DNA from: an uncultured Desulfobacter sp.
Lineage (GTDB): Bacteria; Desulfobacterota; Desulfobacteria; Desulfobacterales; Desulfobacteraceae
Length of the DNA: 64,000 nucleotides
NCBI RefSeq assembly: GCF_963664415.1
Contig: NZ_OY761440.1
Coordinates: 1,178,001-1,242,000 of the forward strand
Reading direction: 5' to 3'
Under the pieces are notes generated by a model. It was not told the DNA's origin, made no database searches, and saw only the letters and a list, made by a program, of their open reading frames with translations. A program made the translations under genes and the position numbers. Shown here piece by piece: positions 17,275 to 26,166 of the stretch. Each line of letters opens with the position of its first letter. Within the stretch, counting starts at the first letter, position 1.

Positions 17275-18065
17275 GACCGGGCACTGAGTATGTCGATCAG
17301 CCGCCGGCAGTTATGGGGCGCCTGACCTCTGACGTGGTTGTTGAAAAAGACCCCGCCCGTATCCGCGGCAGGCCCAAGGGTGTTGGAAATAGCATCGGCA
17401 AGATCTTTGAGTTCGGTTTCACTGTAATTGTAGTCAAATTGTTTCTGCATACTGCCCGAACGCCACCCCTGGCTGTTTCTGCCGTGCAGCCGCAAGTAAA
17501 AAAGCTGCGGATTGGTCACAATATCAAGTCGTGGGAACAGGCTGGGCAGGTCCGGGCCATCCACGGTCACCAGTGTGACGGCCCGCCGTTCAAATTCATA
17601 AAAAACTTTGTCATGAACCCAGGAAGGATGCCGGAATTCGACGGCCACAGGCAGACCTGAAAGTTCATCCAGCAATGCGGCCAGATAGAATCTGCGTTCC
17701 GGGGTGCGCGTGAAATAAGGAGGCAGCTGGACCAGTATACACAAAAGGCAGCCCGTGGTTTCCAAAGGAACAATGCCCTGGCGGAACATCATCACCTCCC
17801 TGATCCATCCGGTTTTGTCCACCTCATGGGTCATGGTACGGGTGAGCTTGACACTGAACTTGAACCCTTCGGGTACCTGGGCCGCCATCCGTTCAAGGGA
17901 CCGGGCCTTAGGCATCTGGTACCAGGTATAGTTAAGTTCCGTGGCCTTAAATATACCGGCATAAGCCGGCAGCATACCGGCCGCATGGGTGCCGGGCGGG
18001 TAAACCCCGGCATCCACCCACTCCGCATAGGAGTAGCCGCTGGTGCCCGCGCACAGCCTGTCCAC
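17271..18065 (-). CDS. DUF72 (YecE-like) protein
   Basis: A 264-residue DUF72 TIM-barrel protein: CAGTSGYSYAEWVDAGVYPPG, ATELNYTWYQMPKARSLERMAAQVPEGFKFSVKL, VEFRHPSW and a C-terminal YFNNHVRGQAPHNC-like motif (VFFNNHVRG). Its biochemical function is unknown. I use the GTG at 18065, which has GGAGGGGGA upstream, inside the end of lexA; a longer frame to 18107 would overlap lexA by 38 bp. It sits where imuA is found in the classical lexA-imuA-imuB-dnaE2 operon. No RecA-like ImuA is present, so a linked role in the SOS response is possible but is only an inference from position. Confidence 0.87.
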   Translation of the reverse strand: MDRLCAGTSGYSYAEWVDAGVYPPGTHAAGMLPAYAGIFKATELNYTWYQMPKARSLERMAAQVPEGFKFSVKLTRTMTHEVDKTGWIREVMMFRQGIVPLETTGCLLCILVQLPPYFTRTPERRFYLAALLDELSGLPVAVEFRHPSWVHDKVFYEFERRAVTLVTVDGPDLPSLFPRLDIVTNPQLFYLRLHGRNSQGWRSGSMQKQFDYNYSETELKDLADAISNTLGPAADTGGVFFNNHVRGQAPHNCRRLIDILSARS

Positions 18066-18069
18066 CGGC

Positions 18070-18708
18070 CTAGTCCCCCTCCATGGCCTGGGCGGAGCGG
18101 ATAACACCGATCACCTTGCCCTGGATCATGATATCGTCAAACCCATAGGTCCGGACACTGAAAGCAGAATTTTCCGGCCGCAGTTCAATATGATCGGTAT
18201 GCAGAAAAAACCGCTTAATCGTGGCCTCATCTCCGTTGATCAGAGCCACCACAATTTCCCGGTCCACCGCATACTGCCGGGGCTTGCAGATGGCAATATC
18301 CCGGTCAAAAATCCCCGCATTTTTCATGGACTGGCCCTGAACTCTCAGGGCAAACAGGTTATCACCGGGATACAAGGTGGCGTCCACCACCACATTGCCA
18401 TCCCACTCCTGACCGGCGTAAATGGGAAGCCCGGCGGTGATCCGCCCCACAATAGGGACAACCTTTTTACGATGATCCGCGTCCATGGTACCGGTGTCAT
18501 CCAGGATGACGATGTTTCGGCTGTACCGACCCATCCTTCGGATATACCCTTTGGTTTCAAGCAATTTCAGGGTCTGGGCCACGGCGGCATGGCTGATGTC
18601 AAGGCGCGTGGCCATCTCTCTAAGGCTTGGGGTCTCTCCGGATTGACCAAGTGCGGACTTTACAAAAGCCATGACCTTTTTTTGCTTTTCTGTAAGTTTT
18701 GGTCTCAT
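18070..18708 (-). CDS. lexA: LexA repressor
   Basis: A 212-residue SOS repressor and autoprotease. The N-terminal winged helix reads LTEKQKKVMAFVKSAL... with recognition helix SHAAVAQTLKLLETKGYI. The cleavage site is an Ala-Gly in GRITAGLPIYA. The catalytic Ser lies in VQGQSMKNAGI and the Lys in GDEATIKRF. It heads the operon lexA-DUF72-imuB-dnaE2 and is divergent from livG. This suggests the mutasome is under autoregulated control. Many bacteria with such cassettes carry a second LexA; that cannot be judged here. Confidence 0.95.
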   Translation of the reverse strand: MRPKLTEKQKKVMAFVKSALGQSGETPSLREMATRLDISHAAVAQTLKLLETKGYIRRMGRYSRNIVILDDTGTMDADHRKKVVPIVGRITAGLPIYAGQEWDGNVVVDATLYPGDNLFALRVQGQSMKNAGIFDRDIAICKPRQYAVDREIVVALINGDEATIKRFFLHTDHIELRPENSAFSVRTYGFDDIMIQGKVIGVIRSAQAMEGD

Positions 18709-18775
18709 TTTTGCTAAGATTCTTTCCCGTTGGTTTTTATAAATTTGTCAGAAGTCGGGCTCAATGTCAATGCAA

Positions 18776-18823
18776 ATGTAAATACCAATGTAATACTTTA
18801 TGTAAATATTTGTAAAGTGTACA
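18776..18823. promoter_or_regulatory. Candidate LexA operator region with repeated ATGTAAATA
   Basis: Between divergent lexA and livG, ATGTAAATA occurs at 18776-18784 and 18800-18808, 24 bp apart. The second is enclosed by the inverted repeat ACTTTA / TAAAGT, and TGTAAAGTGTACA follows. The regular spacing is suggestive of operator sites for LexA autoregulation, but the sequence does not match the E. coli, Gram-positive or Myxococcus SOS boxes that I know. Confidence 0.4.
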
Positions 18824-18941
18824 GGCTAAAGTTAAATGTTGACAAACCAGAATTCGATGAGCTACAGAAAACGAACCCATTGGACAGTTTGTGCGATGCA
18901 ATTTGAAGCATTTTTAAGACGTTAACCTTAGTGGATTTGCG

Positions 18942-19709
18942 ATGGCTCAATTAGAACTTAAAAAAATCAGTGTACGGTTTGGCGGGCTCCTTGCTCTGTC
19001 CAAATTGAGTTTTACCATCGGCAACGGCCGGGTTGTCGGGCTCATTGGACCTAACGGCGCCGGAAAAACAACGGTTTTCAACGTGCTGACCGGTGTTTAC
19101 CAGGCCTCTGAAGGCGACGTGGTCTTTAATGGCAAAAGCATCAAGGGTAAACGGCCGTATGTCATTTTTGAAAAAGGAATTGCCAGAACATTTCAAAACA
19201 TTCGTCTGTTTTCAGCCATGACCGCCGTTGAAAATGCCATGGTAGCCAGACATTGCAGAACGAAAAAAGGGATTATCGGCTCCATCCTGCACACCCCGTC
19301 CCAGAAACGGGAAGAAGCCTGGATCCGGGAAAAAGCGCTGGAGGCCCTAAAATTCATGGGTGTGGATAAATATGCCGACACCGTGGCCTCCAATCTTCCC
19401 TATGGCCTGCAGCGGCGTCTGGAAATCGCCCGAGCCATTGCATCTGAGCCCCAGGTGCTGCTTTTGGACGAACCTGCCGCCGGTATGAACCCCAGCGAGT
19501 CAGCGGAATTGATGCATGATATTGCGCGCATGAAAGACCTCGGCATTGACGTGCTTTTGGTGGAACACGACATGAAAGTGGTCATGGGTGTGTGTGAACA
19601 TATTGTTTGTGTTGATCATGGTGTAAAAATAGCCGAAGGGTCCCCTTCTGAGATTCAGAATGACCCCAATGTAATAGAGGCCTATCTTGGTCAGCCTGCC
19701 AATCAATAA
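18942..19709 (+). CDS. livG: Branched-chain amino-acid ABC transporter ATPase LivG
   Basis: A 255-residue ABC ATPase. Walker A is GPNGAGKT (about residue 35), the Q-loop is in RTFQNIRLF, the signature is LPYGLQRRLEIARA and Walker B is VLLLDEPAAGMNP, followed by the switch His in VEHDMKVVMGV. The insert after the Q-loop and the C-terminal EGSPSEIQNDPNVIEAYLG are typical of LivG. It heads a livG-livJ-livH-livM-livF cluster, divergent from lexA. The complex probably imports branched-chain or related amino acids. Confidence 0.93.
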   Translation: MAQLELKKISVRFGGLLALSKLSFTIGNGRVVGLIGPNGAGKTTVFNVLTGVYQASEGDVVFNGKSIKGKRPYVIFEKGIARTFQNIRLFSAMTAVENAMVARHCRTKKGIIGSILHTPSQKREEAWIREKALEALKFMGVDKYADTVASNLPYGLQRRLEIARAIASEPQVLLLDEPAAGMNPSESAELMHDIARMKDLGIDVLLVEHDMKVVMGVCEHIVCVDHGVKIAEGSPSEIQNDPNVIEAYLGQPANQ

Positions 19710-19715
19710 CCGCCA

Positions 19716-19749
19716 TGGACTGATCTGTTTTTTCACCAGGATCAGTCCA
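19716..19749 (+). terminator. Stem-loop between livG and livJ
   Basis: Perfect 10-bp stem TGGACTGATC / GATCAGTCCA with a T-rich loop. No U-run follows, so it may be an RNA-stability or processing hairpin rather than a terminator. Confidence 0.5.
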
Positions 19750-19812
19750 CAACGAAAGATGTAAAGCCTGCGAAGCTTACACAGACTTTCTTATAATTTT
19801 TTAGGAGGAAAA

Positions 19813-20946
19813 ATGAAAAAAGTTATTTCCACTTTAATTTCAGGCCTGTTCCTGGGCGCCTGCCTTGCAGGCGGCGCGTATGCAAAAACCTTGAAAATCG
19901 GTTCCATGAGTCCGTTGACAGGCCCCTATGCCTCTGATGGCACCGACATCAAAAACGGTGCACTCACAGCCATTGAGGTGATGATGGAACAGGGCGGAAT
20001 CCCCGGATATGACAAAATCCAGCTGGTGCCCCAGGATACGGCATGCGACCCCCGCCAGGCGGTTGCGGCGGCCAACAAGCTGATCAATGAAGAGGTCACC
20101 GGCGTTGTGGGTGCGTATTGCTCTTCTTCCACCATCCCGGCATCCGAAACCCTGGATGAAGAAAATATCATTATGATTACCCCTGCCTCCACCAATGAGA
20201 TGGTTACGGACCGCGGACTTCCCTATATGTTCCGCATGGCCGGACGTGATGATGACCAGGCCCCGGCGGCGGCACGGTTCATCAAAGACGAACTGAAAGC
20301 AAAAACCCTTTTTATTGTTGATGATAAAACCACATACTCCCAGGGTCTTGCAGACAGCATTGTAAAATCTGCCAAGGAAATGGGGATAGATGTTGTGGCC
20401 CATGAGCATGTAAACCAGGGAGACAAAGACTTTTCTGCGATCCTGACACTTGCCAAAAAATCCAATGCCGATGTCTACTATATGTCTTTACAGGGCTTTT
20501 CCCCGGCTGCGATGATGACCCTACAGGCCAAACGACTAGGCCTGAAATCCCAAATGGTTACCAATGATGCCGTTTTTCAGCCCCGGTACATGGAAGTGGC
20601 CAAGGAAGCCTCCGAAGGCGTTTACCTCACTTATGGATACACTGACCCCCAAACCCCTGAATACAAAGCATTTGCAGATCGTTATGTTCCAAAATACGGA
20701 GAAATTGCTGCCTATGCCACCTATGCATATGACTGTGCCATGGCTTATATGAAAGCAGTCAAGGCTGCCGGTACCACAGACGCCGCAAAAGTAAAAGCAG
20801 AATTGATGAAACTGGATTACCAGGGTGTTTCCAAGCATATAAAATTCAACAAGAAAGGCGACTCCGGCTCCTCCTATATTGCCTTCAAAGTTGTAGGCGA
20901 TAAATTTATCCCTTACTGGGATCCCGCAAAAGGCCTGCTCAAATAA
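19813..20946 (+). CDS. livJ: Periplasmic branched-chain amino-acid binding protein
   Basis: A 377-residue type I periplasmic-binding protein of the LivJ/LivK family. The signal peptide is MKKVISTLISGLFLGACLAG to about AYA, and the mature protein begins KTLKIGSMSPLTGPYASDG, a classic start for this family. GAYCSSSTIPASETLDEENI and the DDKTTYSQGLADSI hinge region also match. It supplies the ligand to LivHM/LivGF. The ribosome-binding site AGGAGGAAAA precedes the ATG. The exact substrate cannot be told from sequence. Confidence 0.92.
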   Translation: MKKVISTLISGLFLGACLAGGAYAKTLKIGSMSPLTGPYASDGTDIKNGALTAIEVMMEQGGIPGYDKIQLVPQDTACDPRQAVAAANKLINEEVTGVVGAYCSSSTIPASETLDEENIIMITPASTNEMVTDRGLPYMFRMAGRDDDQAPAAARFIKDELKAKTLFIVDDKTTYSQGLADSIVKSAKEMGIDVVAHEHVNQGDKDFSAILTLAKKSNADVYYMSLQGFSPAAMMTLQAKRLGLKSQMVTNDAVFQPRYMEVAKEASEGVYLTYGYTDPQTPEYKAFADRYVPKYGEIAAYATYAYDCAMAYMKAVKAAGTTDAAKVKAELMKLDYQGVSKHIKFNKKGDSGSSYIAFKVVGDKFIPYWDPAKGLLK

Positions 20947-20968
20947 CCACAACACCTGACCTTTAAAA

Positions 20969-21015
20969 TACAGCCGGTCTTACAGATCGGATTGCAGGAC
21001 CGGCTGTACCTGTTT
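20969..21015 (+). terminator. Attenuator-like stem-loop between livJ and livH
   Basis: Perfect 11-bp stem TACAGCCGGTC / GACCGGCTGTA with an 18-nt loop, followed by CCTGTTTTC. Such hairpins after binding-protein genes commonly lower permease expression relative to the binding protein. Confidence 0.75.
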
Positions 21016-21045
21016 TCACATACAAGCCACAAGAAAAATTAACGC

Positions 21046-21957
21046 ATGGAATATTTTATTCAGCAGCTGATTAACGGTTTGACCCTGGGCGGGATGTACG
21101 CATTGATTGCACTGGGTTATACCATGGTTTACGGCGTCATCCAGCTTATCAACTTTGCCCATGGTGAGTTTTTCACCGCAGGCGGCTACATCGGGGCCAT
21201 TGTCCTGGCCTATCTGTCCGGTTCCGGATATATGGATACCCACCCAATCCTGTGTTTGACCATTGCCTTTGCCGTGGCCATGGCTTACACGGCTTACCTG
21301 GCCATTGGCGTAGAAAAAATAGCCTATAAACCGTTGAGAAAGGCCTCCCGTCTCTCTGTTCTGCTTTCAGCCCTGGGCATGTCCATTTTTCTGTCCAACG
21401 GCATGATGCTCACCCGCGGAGTGTATGATGCGGTATATCCGTCCGAGTTATTCCAGGGCGGAATGAATTTCGGAACGGTCACTGTTTCCTACCTTCAAAT
21501 CACTATCGTATCCTTAACAGCGATTCTGCTCATCGGACTTAATCTGCTTGTATTCAAGACCAAAATCGGCATGGCCATGCGGGCAACCGCCCAGGATAAG
21601 ACCATGTCCGCCCTGGTGGCCATCGGGTCAAACAAAATTATCTCTTTGACCTTTGCCATCGGTGCCGGGCTGGCCGCCGCCGCCGGTATCATGTACGGAC
21701 TGTATTATGGATCCGTGAAGTATGACATGGGTTTTGTGCCCGGCATCAAGGCCTTTTCCGCAGCAGTTCTCGGCGGGATCGGCAACATCACAGGTGCCAT
21801 GATCGGCGGACTTATTATCGGCCTGGTGGAAATCTTCGGGGCCGGATATCTCTCCGGTGAGTACAAAGACGTGTATGCCTTCATCATTTTGATCGGGGTG
21901 CTCTATTTTAAACCAACTGGAATTATGGGCGAGAATATTGATGATACAAGAGTTTAA
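21046..21957 (+). CDS. livH: Branched-chain amino-acid permease LivH
   Basis: A 303-residue inner-membrane permease with about eight hydrophobic helices. It begins YFIQQLINGLTLGGMYALIALGYTMVYGVIQLINFAHGE, the family hallmark, and contains the coupling-helix region MRATAQDKTMSALVAIGSNK and the late GGIGNITGAMIGG. It overlaps livM by 20 bp. The ribosome-binding site upstream (AAGAAAAATT) is weak. Confidence 0.94.
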   Translation: MEYFIQQLINGLTLGGMYALIALGYTMVYGVIQLINFAHGEFFTAGGYIGAIVLAYLSGSGYMDTHPILCLTIAFAVAMAYTAYLAIGVEKIAYKPLRKASRLSVLLSALGMSIFLSNGMMLTRGVYDAVYPSELFQGGMNFGTVTVSYLQITIVSLTAILLIGLNLLVFKTKIGMAMRATAQDKTMSALVAIGSNKIISLTFAIGAGLAAAAGIMYGLYYGSVKYDMGFVPGIKAFSAAVLGGIGNITGAMIGGLIIGLVEIFGAGYLSGEYKDVYAFIILIGVLYFKPTGIMGENIDDTRV

Positions 21958-23167
21958 AAAAGTATGGAAACCATACGTCATGGGCATGCTATGGCTGCTG
22001 GGATTGCTGTGGCCCATGCTGGGAATTCATCCGGACGGCACCCTATCCTTTCAACAGACATTTACGGTGTGGGGATATATTGCCGCAGGTTCACTGGTCT
22101 GTACCATTGCCTATCTGCTCCATGCAGGCGGCATTGCCTCGTTCATCACGACCCCTGTAACCCGCGCTGCCCAAGGCATTAAAAAAAGTACCACTGCGAT
22201 GCCGACCTGGGTCTGGCTGGCGGCATTACTGATTTTCGCCCTGGCCTATCCCCAGTTTGCCGGACGTTACGGAACGGACGTGGCCATCAGCGTGTTGTTC
22301 TATATCTGCCTGGGGCTAGGTTTGAACATCGTGGTGGGTCTGGCCGGCATGCTTGACCTTGGATATATCGCATTTTACGGTGTGGGTGCGTACACCTATG
22401 CACTGTTGAACACAACGTACGGGCTGGCCTTCTGGGCCTGCCTGCCCTTTGCGGGGGTGTTTGCAGCCATTGCCGGCTGCATCGTGGGATATCCGACCTT
22501 GAGAATGCGCGGTGACTACCTGGCCATTGTTACCTTGGGTTTTGGTGAAATCATCCGGCTGATTCTCAACAACTGGATGGAGCTGACCAACGGCCCCAAC
22601 GGCATTCTCGGTCTTGACCGCATCGTGTGGTTCCGTTTTCTTTTTGAAGACGGGGTCAGCTTTGAAAACATCTGGGTAAAAAAACTACAGTTCTTTTACT
22701 ATTTTGCCCTGGGGCTTGCCGTTCTGGTGATCATTATCGTGCAACGGCTCAATTTTTCCCGGGTGGGCCGGGCCTGGGAATCCATCCGGGAGGATGAAAC
22801 CGCAGCCGAGCTTATGGGCGTAAACACCTTTGTGTATAAGCTTCTGGCATACGGCATGGGCGCGTTTCTGGCAGGGCTTGCCGGTGCGTTTTTTGCCGCC
22901 CGTATGAAATTTGTATCCCCGGAAAGCTTTACCTTTCTTGAATCTGCCATGGTACTGTGTATGGTGGTTCTAGGCGGCATGGGGTCTATTCCGGGCGTTA
23001 TTCTGGGTGTTATTGCCCTGATCGCGTTGCCCGAAGCCTTCCGCCAGTTTGAAGCCTACCGTATGCTGATTTTCGGTTTGACCATGATCCTGATGATGCT
23101 GTTCCGACCGGCCGGACTAATCCCTGCCAAACGCATGGGCCAGCGCTCTGAAGAAAAGGAGGGATAA
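21938..23167 (+). CDS. livM: Branched-chain amino-acid permease LivM
   Basis: A 409-residue permease partner of LivH. The N-terminal extension of about 90 residues has two extra hydrophobic stretches, as in E. coli LivM. The core follows with GLGLNIVVGLAGMLDLGYIAFYGVGAY, YPTLRMRGDYLAIVTLGFGEIIRL, GRAWESIREDETAAELMGVN and the late GGMGSIPGVILGV. It begins inside the end of livH, and livF starts 4 bp after its stop. Confidence 0.93.
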   Translation: MMIQEFKKVWKPYVMGMLWLLGLLWPMLGIHPDGTLSFQQTFTVWGYIAAGSLVCTIAYLLHAGGIASFITTPVTRAAQGIKKSTTAMPTWVWLAALLIFALAYPQFAGRYGTDVAISVLFYICLGLGLNIVVGLAGMLDLGYIAFYGVGAYTYALLNTTYGLAFWACLPFAGVFAAIAGCIVGYPTLRMRGDYLAIVTLGFGEIIRLILNNWMELTNGPNGILGLDRIVWFRFLFEDGVSFENIWVKKLQFFYYFALGLAVLVIIIVQRLNFSRVGRAWESIREDETAAELMGVNTFVYKLLAYGMGAFLAGLAGAFFAARMKFVSPESFTFLESAMVLCMVVLGGMGSIPGVILGVIALIALPEAFRQFEAYRMLIFGLTMILMMLFRPAGLIPAKRMGQRSEEKEG

Positions 23168-23171
23168 GCCC

Positions 23172-23894
23172 ATGGGTGAACAGCCAATACTTGAAATGAA
23201 AAATGTCCACTCCGGGTATGGGTCCATCAAGGCCCTTAAGGGCGTATCCATGAAAGTCATGCCCGGGGAAATTGTGGCCATGATCGGGGCCAATGGTGCC
23301 GGTAAATCCACAACATTGATGACCATCTGCGGGATTATTAAAGCCACCGCCGGAGAGGTCTGGTATGACGGTAAGAAAATCAACAAGCTAAATCCGGAAA
23401 AACTGCCCACCATGGGTCTTTGCCAGGTGCCCGAAGGCCGCCGGATTTTTCCAAGACTGACCGTGGAAGAAAACCTGATTCTTGGTGCATTCCACAGGAA
23501 AGACAAAGAACAGATTAAAAAAGATATTCAGTACTCCTATGACCTGTTCCCCCGACTGGGAGAACGGCGCAGACAGGAAGGCGGCACCCTCTCCGGCGGC
23601 GAGCAGCAGATGCTGGCCATTGCCAGGGCCTTGATGACCAAGCCGAAAGTACTGTTGCTGGATGAGCCCTCTCTGGGGCTTGCCCCCATCATTATCCAAC
23701 AAATTTTTGATATCATTAAAGATGTAAACAAAAAAGACGGCACCACAATCCTGGTTGTCGAGCAGAATGCCAATTTAGCCCTACAGGCCGCCACCCGGGG
23801 ATATGTCATGGAAACCGGCGAAATCACCCTTGAGGACAAGGCCTCAGCCCTGCTTGAAAATCCCAAAATCCGGGAGGCCTATTTAGGAGAATAG
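23172..23894 (+). CDS. livF: Branched-chain amino-acid ABC transporter ATPase LivF
   Basis: A 240-residue ATPase, the usual LivF length. Walker A is GANGAGKST, the Q-loop region is CQVPEGRRIFPRLTVEENL, the signature is TLSGGEQQMLAIARAL, Walker B is VLLLDEPSLGLAP, and the switch is VVEQNANLAL. It is the last gene of the liv operon and is followed by a terminator. Confidence 0.94.
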   Translation: MGEQPILEMKNVHSGYGSIKALKGVSMKVMPGEIVAMIGANGAGKSTTLMTICGIIKATAGEVWYDGKKINKLNPEKLPTMGLCQVPEGRRIFPRLTVEENLILGAFHRKDKEQIKKDIQYSYDLFPRLGERRRQEGGTLSGGEQQMLAIARALMTKPKVLLLDEPSLGLAPIIIQQIFDIIKDVNKKDGTTILVVEQNANLALQAATRGYVMETGEITLEDKASALLENPKIREAYLGE

Positions 23895-23931
23895 ATTTTA
23901 AGGCGATACAAAAAGCCACAGCCTTTAAAAA

Positions 23932-23975
23932 AAACAGCCCAGAGGATAACCGCTTATCCCCTGGGCTGTTTGTGT
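23932..23975 (+). terminator. Terminator of the liv operon
   Basis: Long stem AAACAGCCCAG(A)GGATAA / TTATCC(C)CTGGGCTGTTT with a 4-nt loop and T-rich tail. It also faces the convergent SYLF gene. Confidence 0.92.
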
Positions 23976-24005
23976 TTGGCTTATATTTTTTACGCAGGCA
24001 AATGT

Positions 24006-24590
24006 TTATTGAAACAGCCTAACGTCAAATTTCTGTCCGCCTATAGCGGCCTCATACATCAGCCCGCCCTTGGCATGGATAAATACGGCCATACCTTTAT
24101 AATACGCTGTTTTGGCCTGTATCCCCGTTGCCGGCCCGGCACTGGCCCCGGCGGTTCCGCCGTCACTTCCGGCCCTGGCCTGTACGCCGGCAGTAACCAC
24201 TACAGCTGACAGCGAGGCATCAAATTCAAATGACCCCGCGGTGAATTCATCATAGGCCCGCTTGTCCTGGAAAAAAATAATTTCGGAAAACGCCTGACCG
24301 CCCAACTGAAAACCAACGGAAATTTTGGTAATGGTGGCGGTACCTGTGATCAGACCGTCCTGATAGACCCGGCCTTGGCCATAGGCTCCTCCGACAATGA
24401 CGATGCCGCCCTTGCCCACGGTGGGAAACACCGCATATCCATAACAATTGTCAAAAAAAGGCCGGACCGCCTCGGACCGTTTAAACACATTAATCGCACT
24501 GGTGCATGAATCCGCAGCAAACGCCGGAACTGTGCAAAAAAGAGCGAAAAGACCTGTCAGTAGAATCATAGAAAGTTTTGTGGATTTCAT
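24006..24590 (-). CDS. SYLF-domain (Ysc84-like) lipid-binding protein
   Basis: A 194-residue secreted protein with a signal peptide ending at AFA-A (residues 1-25). The SYLF domain is recognised by CYGYAVFPTVGKGGIVIVGGAYGQG, KISVGFQLGGQAFSEIIFFQD and YDEFTAGSFEFDASLSAVVV. SYLF proteins bind phospholipids; the bacterial function is not established. The ATG has GGAGAG upstream. It is probably monocistronic, with the cytochrome gene 47 bp upstream on the same strand. Confidence 0.88.
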   Translation of the reverse strand: MKSTKLSMILLTGLFALFCTVPAFAADSCTSAINVFKRSEAVRPFFDNCYGYAVFPTVGKGGIVIVGGAYGQGRVYQDGLITGTATITKISVGFQLGGQAFSEIIFFQDKRAYDEFTAGSFEFDASLSAVVVTAGVQARAGSDGGTAGASAGPATGIQAKTAYYKGMAVFIHAKGGLMYEAAIGGQKFDVRLFQ

Positions 24591-24637
24591 TTGTAACTCT
24601 CCTTTAAAAATTCAGGTAGTATATACAGCATACTCGA

Positions 24638-24994
24638 TCAGGAGTGACAGGCACTGCAGCTGGTAGGCCCGGATTTTTCTCCGGCTTTCCTTTTGGCCCG
24701 ATGACAGGCAATACAGGTTTTATTCATCACCTGCTTCGCTCTGAGGACACCGGTCTTTTTGGCCGCATCCAAAGCCCCCGGCTTTTTTTCAAAATCTTTG
24801 TGACAAACGGCGCAATCATTGACAACGGTCTGGTGAAGTTGATGTTTAAAGAGAACAGGACCTTTGCTGCCCCCGTTCAGGGTCATTTCAGGACGGCCGA
24901 CATTCTGGGCCATTATGCCGGATACAGGTATCAATGAGAGTCCTACAATAAGACCGCAGGCTGCAAAACAGGTGGTGAGCACTTTTTTGTTCAT
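24638..24994 (-). CDS. Periplasmic triheme c7-type cytochrome
   Basis: A 118-residue protein with a signal peptide (cleavage near IMA-Q). Three CXXCH heme-binding motifs are seen (CAVCH, CIACH, CSACH), plus His ligands in FKHQLH near residue 50. This fits the class III cytochrome c7 (PpcA-like) fold with one heme fewer than tetraheme c3. It probably shuttles electrons in the periplasm between hydrogenases or formate dehydrogenases and membrane complexes. It is a single small gene that ends just before the SYLF gene. Confidence 0.88.
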   Translation of the reverse strand: MNKKVLTTCFAACGLIVGLSLIPVSGIMAQNVGRPEMTLNGGSKGPVLFKHQLHQTVVNDCAVCHKDFEKKPGALDAAKKTGVLRAKQVMNKTCIACHRAKRKAGEKSGPTSCSACHS

Positions 24995-25182
24995 TTTTTA
25001 TCCTTTTTTTAATGTTACAGAACAAGAAACTTGAAAAAGATCTGGCCAAATTATTATCACAGATGTTCAGCAAAAAACAAGAAAAGGTGACTTCGTAGAC
25101 GCTTTGGGCAATTCTGAATCCTTGACTTCACCGTGTGTTTTAAATAGTGTCTGAAAAAAATTAAACATTTCAAGGAGTGGGC

Positions 25183-26166
25183 ATGAAAAACACGGGAATA
25201 GTAACTCTGGCAATCGTGATCCTGCTGGCCTGGACATCTTTGGGTGTGGCAGGCCCTAAAACCATAAAACTTGCGCTGGTCACAAAACCCGAATCAGCCC
25301 AGTATATTGCTGCCGAAAAATTTAAAAGTCTGATCGAAGAGAAGGCCGACGATGCCTGGCAGGTAAAAATATATCACTCGGCATCCGTGGGCAATGAAAC
25401 CGAAATACTTCAGCAGATCCAGATGGGCACCATTCAGATGGGTGTTATAACAGGTGGTCCCTTTGATACCTTTGATCCCATTGTCAGGGTGATCAACTAT
25501 CCCTTTATATTTAAAGATCATGCCCAGGCAGATGATATTCTGGACGGCCCTCTGGGGCAACAAATTTTAAAAAGTCTTGAGACTTCCGGATTTAAAGGAA
25601 TCTGCTTTTCCGAAAACGGTTTCAGGAATCTGACCAACAGCAAAAGAGCCATCAACACCCCCGAAGATATCAAGGGGCTGAAAATCAGGGTCATGTCTTC
25701 GGCCCTGCACAAGGCAGTCTGGCAAACCCTTGGTGCCAACCCGACCCCCATGCCCTGGCCCATATATACGGAGCTGGAACAAGGCGTCATTGACGGCCAG
25801 GAAAACCCATTATGGGTCATGGAAGTCTATAAATTCTATGAAATTCAAAAATATATGACCCTGACCCGCCATGTATACTCTCCCCATATTGATGTGGCCA
25901 ACCTTGCCTGGTTTAACAGTCTTCCCGTCGATGACCAGAACTTGATCTCATCATCCATGATCGAAGCGGCCAAGTTCCAGCGTGCGGATAACCGCAACAA
26001 AAATGCGGCCCGCCTGGCCCTGCTCAGGGAAAAGGGCATGCTGATCAATGAACATCCGGATATCGATGCGTTCAGGCGCAAGGTTACGGGTTTAAAAGAT
26101 ATGGATCTGTACGCTGACGGCCGGGTGCAGGCGTTGTTGAACAAAATGCTCAATGCCGTCAAATAA
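25183..26166 (+). CDS. dctP: TRAP transporter solute-binding protein DctP
   Basis: A 327-residue periplasmic protein of the DctP family. The signal peptide runs to about GVAG-PKTIKLALV. Family marks are QQIQMGTIQMGVITGGPFDTFDP, SENGFRNLTNSKRAINTPEDIKGLKIRVM (the Arg of KIRVM clamps the carboxylate) and PWPIYTELEQGVIDGQENPLWVM. I start at the ATG 25183 rather than the GTG at 25177, because AAGGAG sits just ahead. The ligand is a carboxylate of unknown identity. dctQ overlaps the end by 14 bp. Confidence 0.92.
   Translation: MKNTGIVTLAIVILLAWTSLGVAGPKTIKLALVTKPESAQYIAAEKFKSLIEEKADDAWQVKIYHSASVGNETEILQQIQMGTIQMGVITGGPFDTFDPIVRVINYPFIFKDHAQADDILDGPLGQQILKSLETSGFKGICFSENGFRNLTNSKRAINTPEDIKGLKIRVMSSALHKAVWQTLGANPTPMPWPIYTELEQGVIDGQENPLWVMEVYKFYEIQKYMTLTRHVYSPHIDVANLAWFNSLPVDDQNLISSSMIEAAKFQRADNRNKNAARLALLREKGMLINEHPDIDAFRRKVTGLKDMDLYADGRVQALLNKMLNAVK

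Noticed and set aside
18066..18107. Longer start for the DUF72 gene at 18107
   Set aside because: It would overlap lexA by 38 bp and lacks a ribosome-binding site. GTG at 18065 follows GGAGGGGGA and fits the family start.
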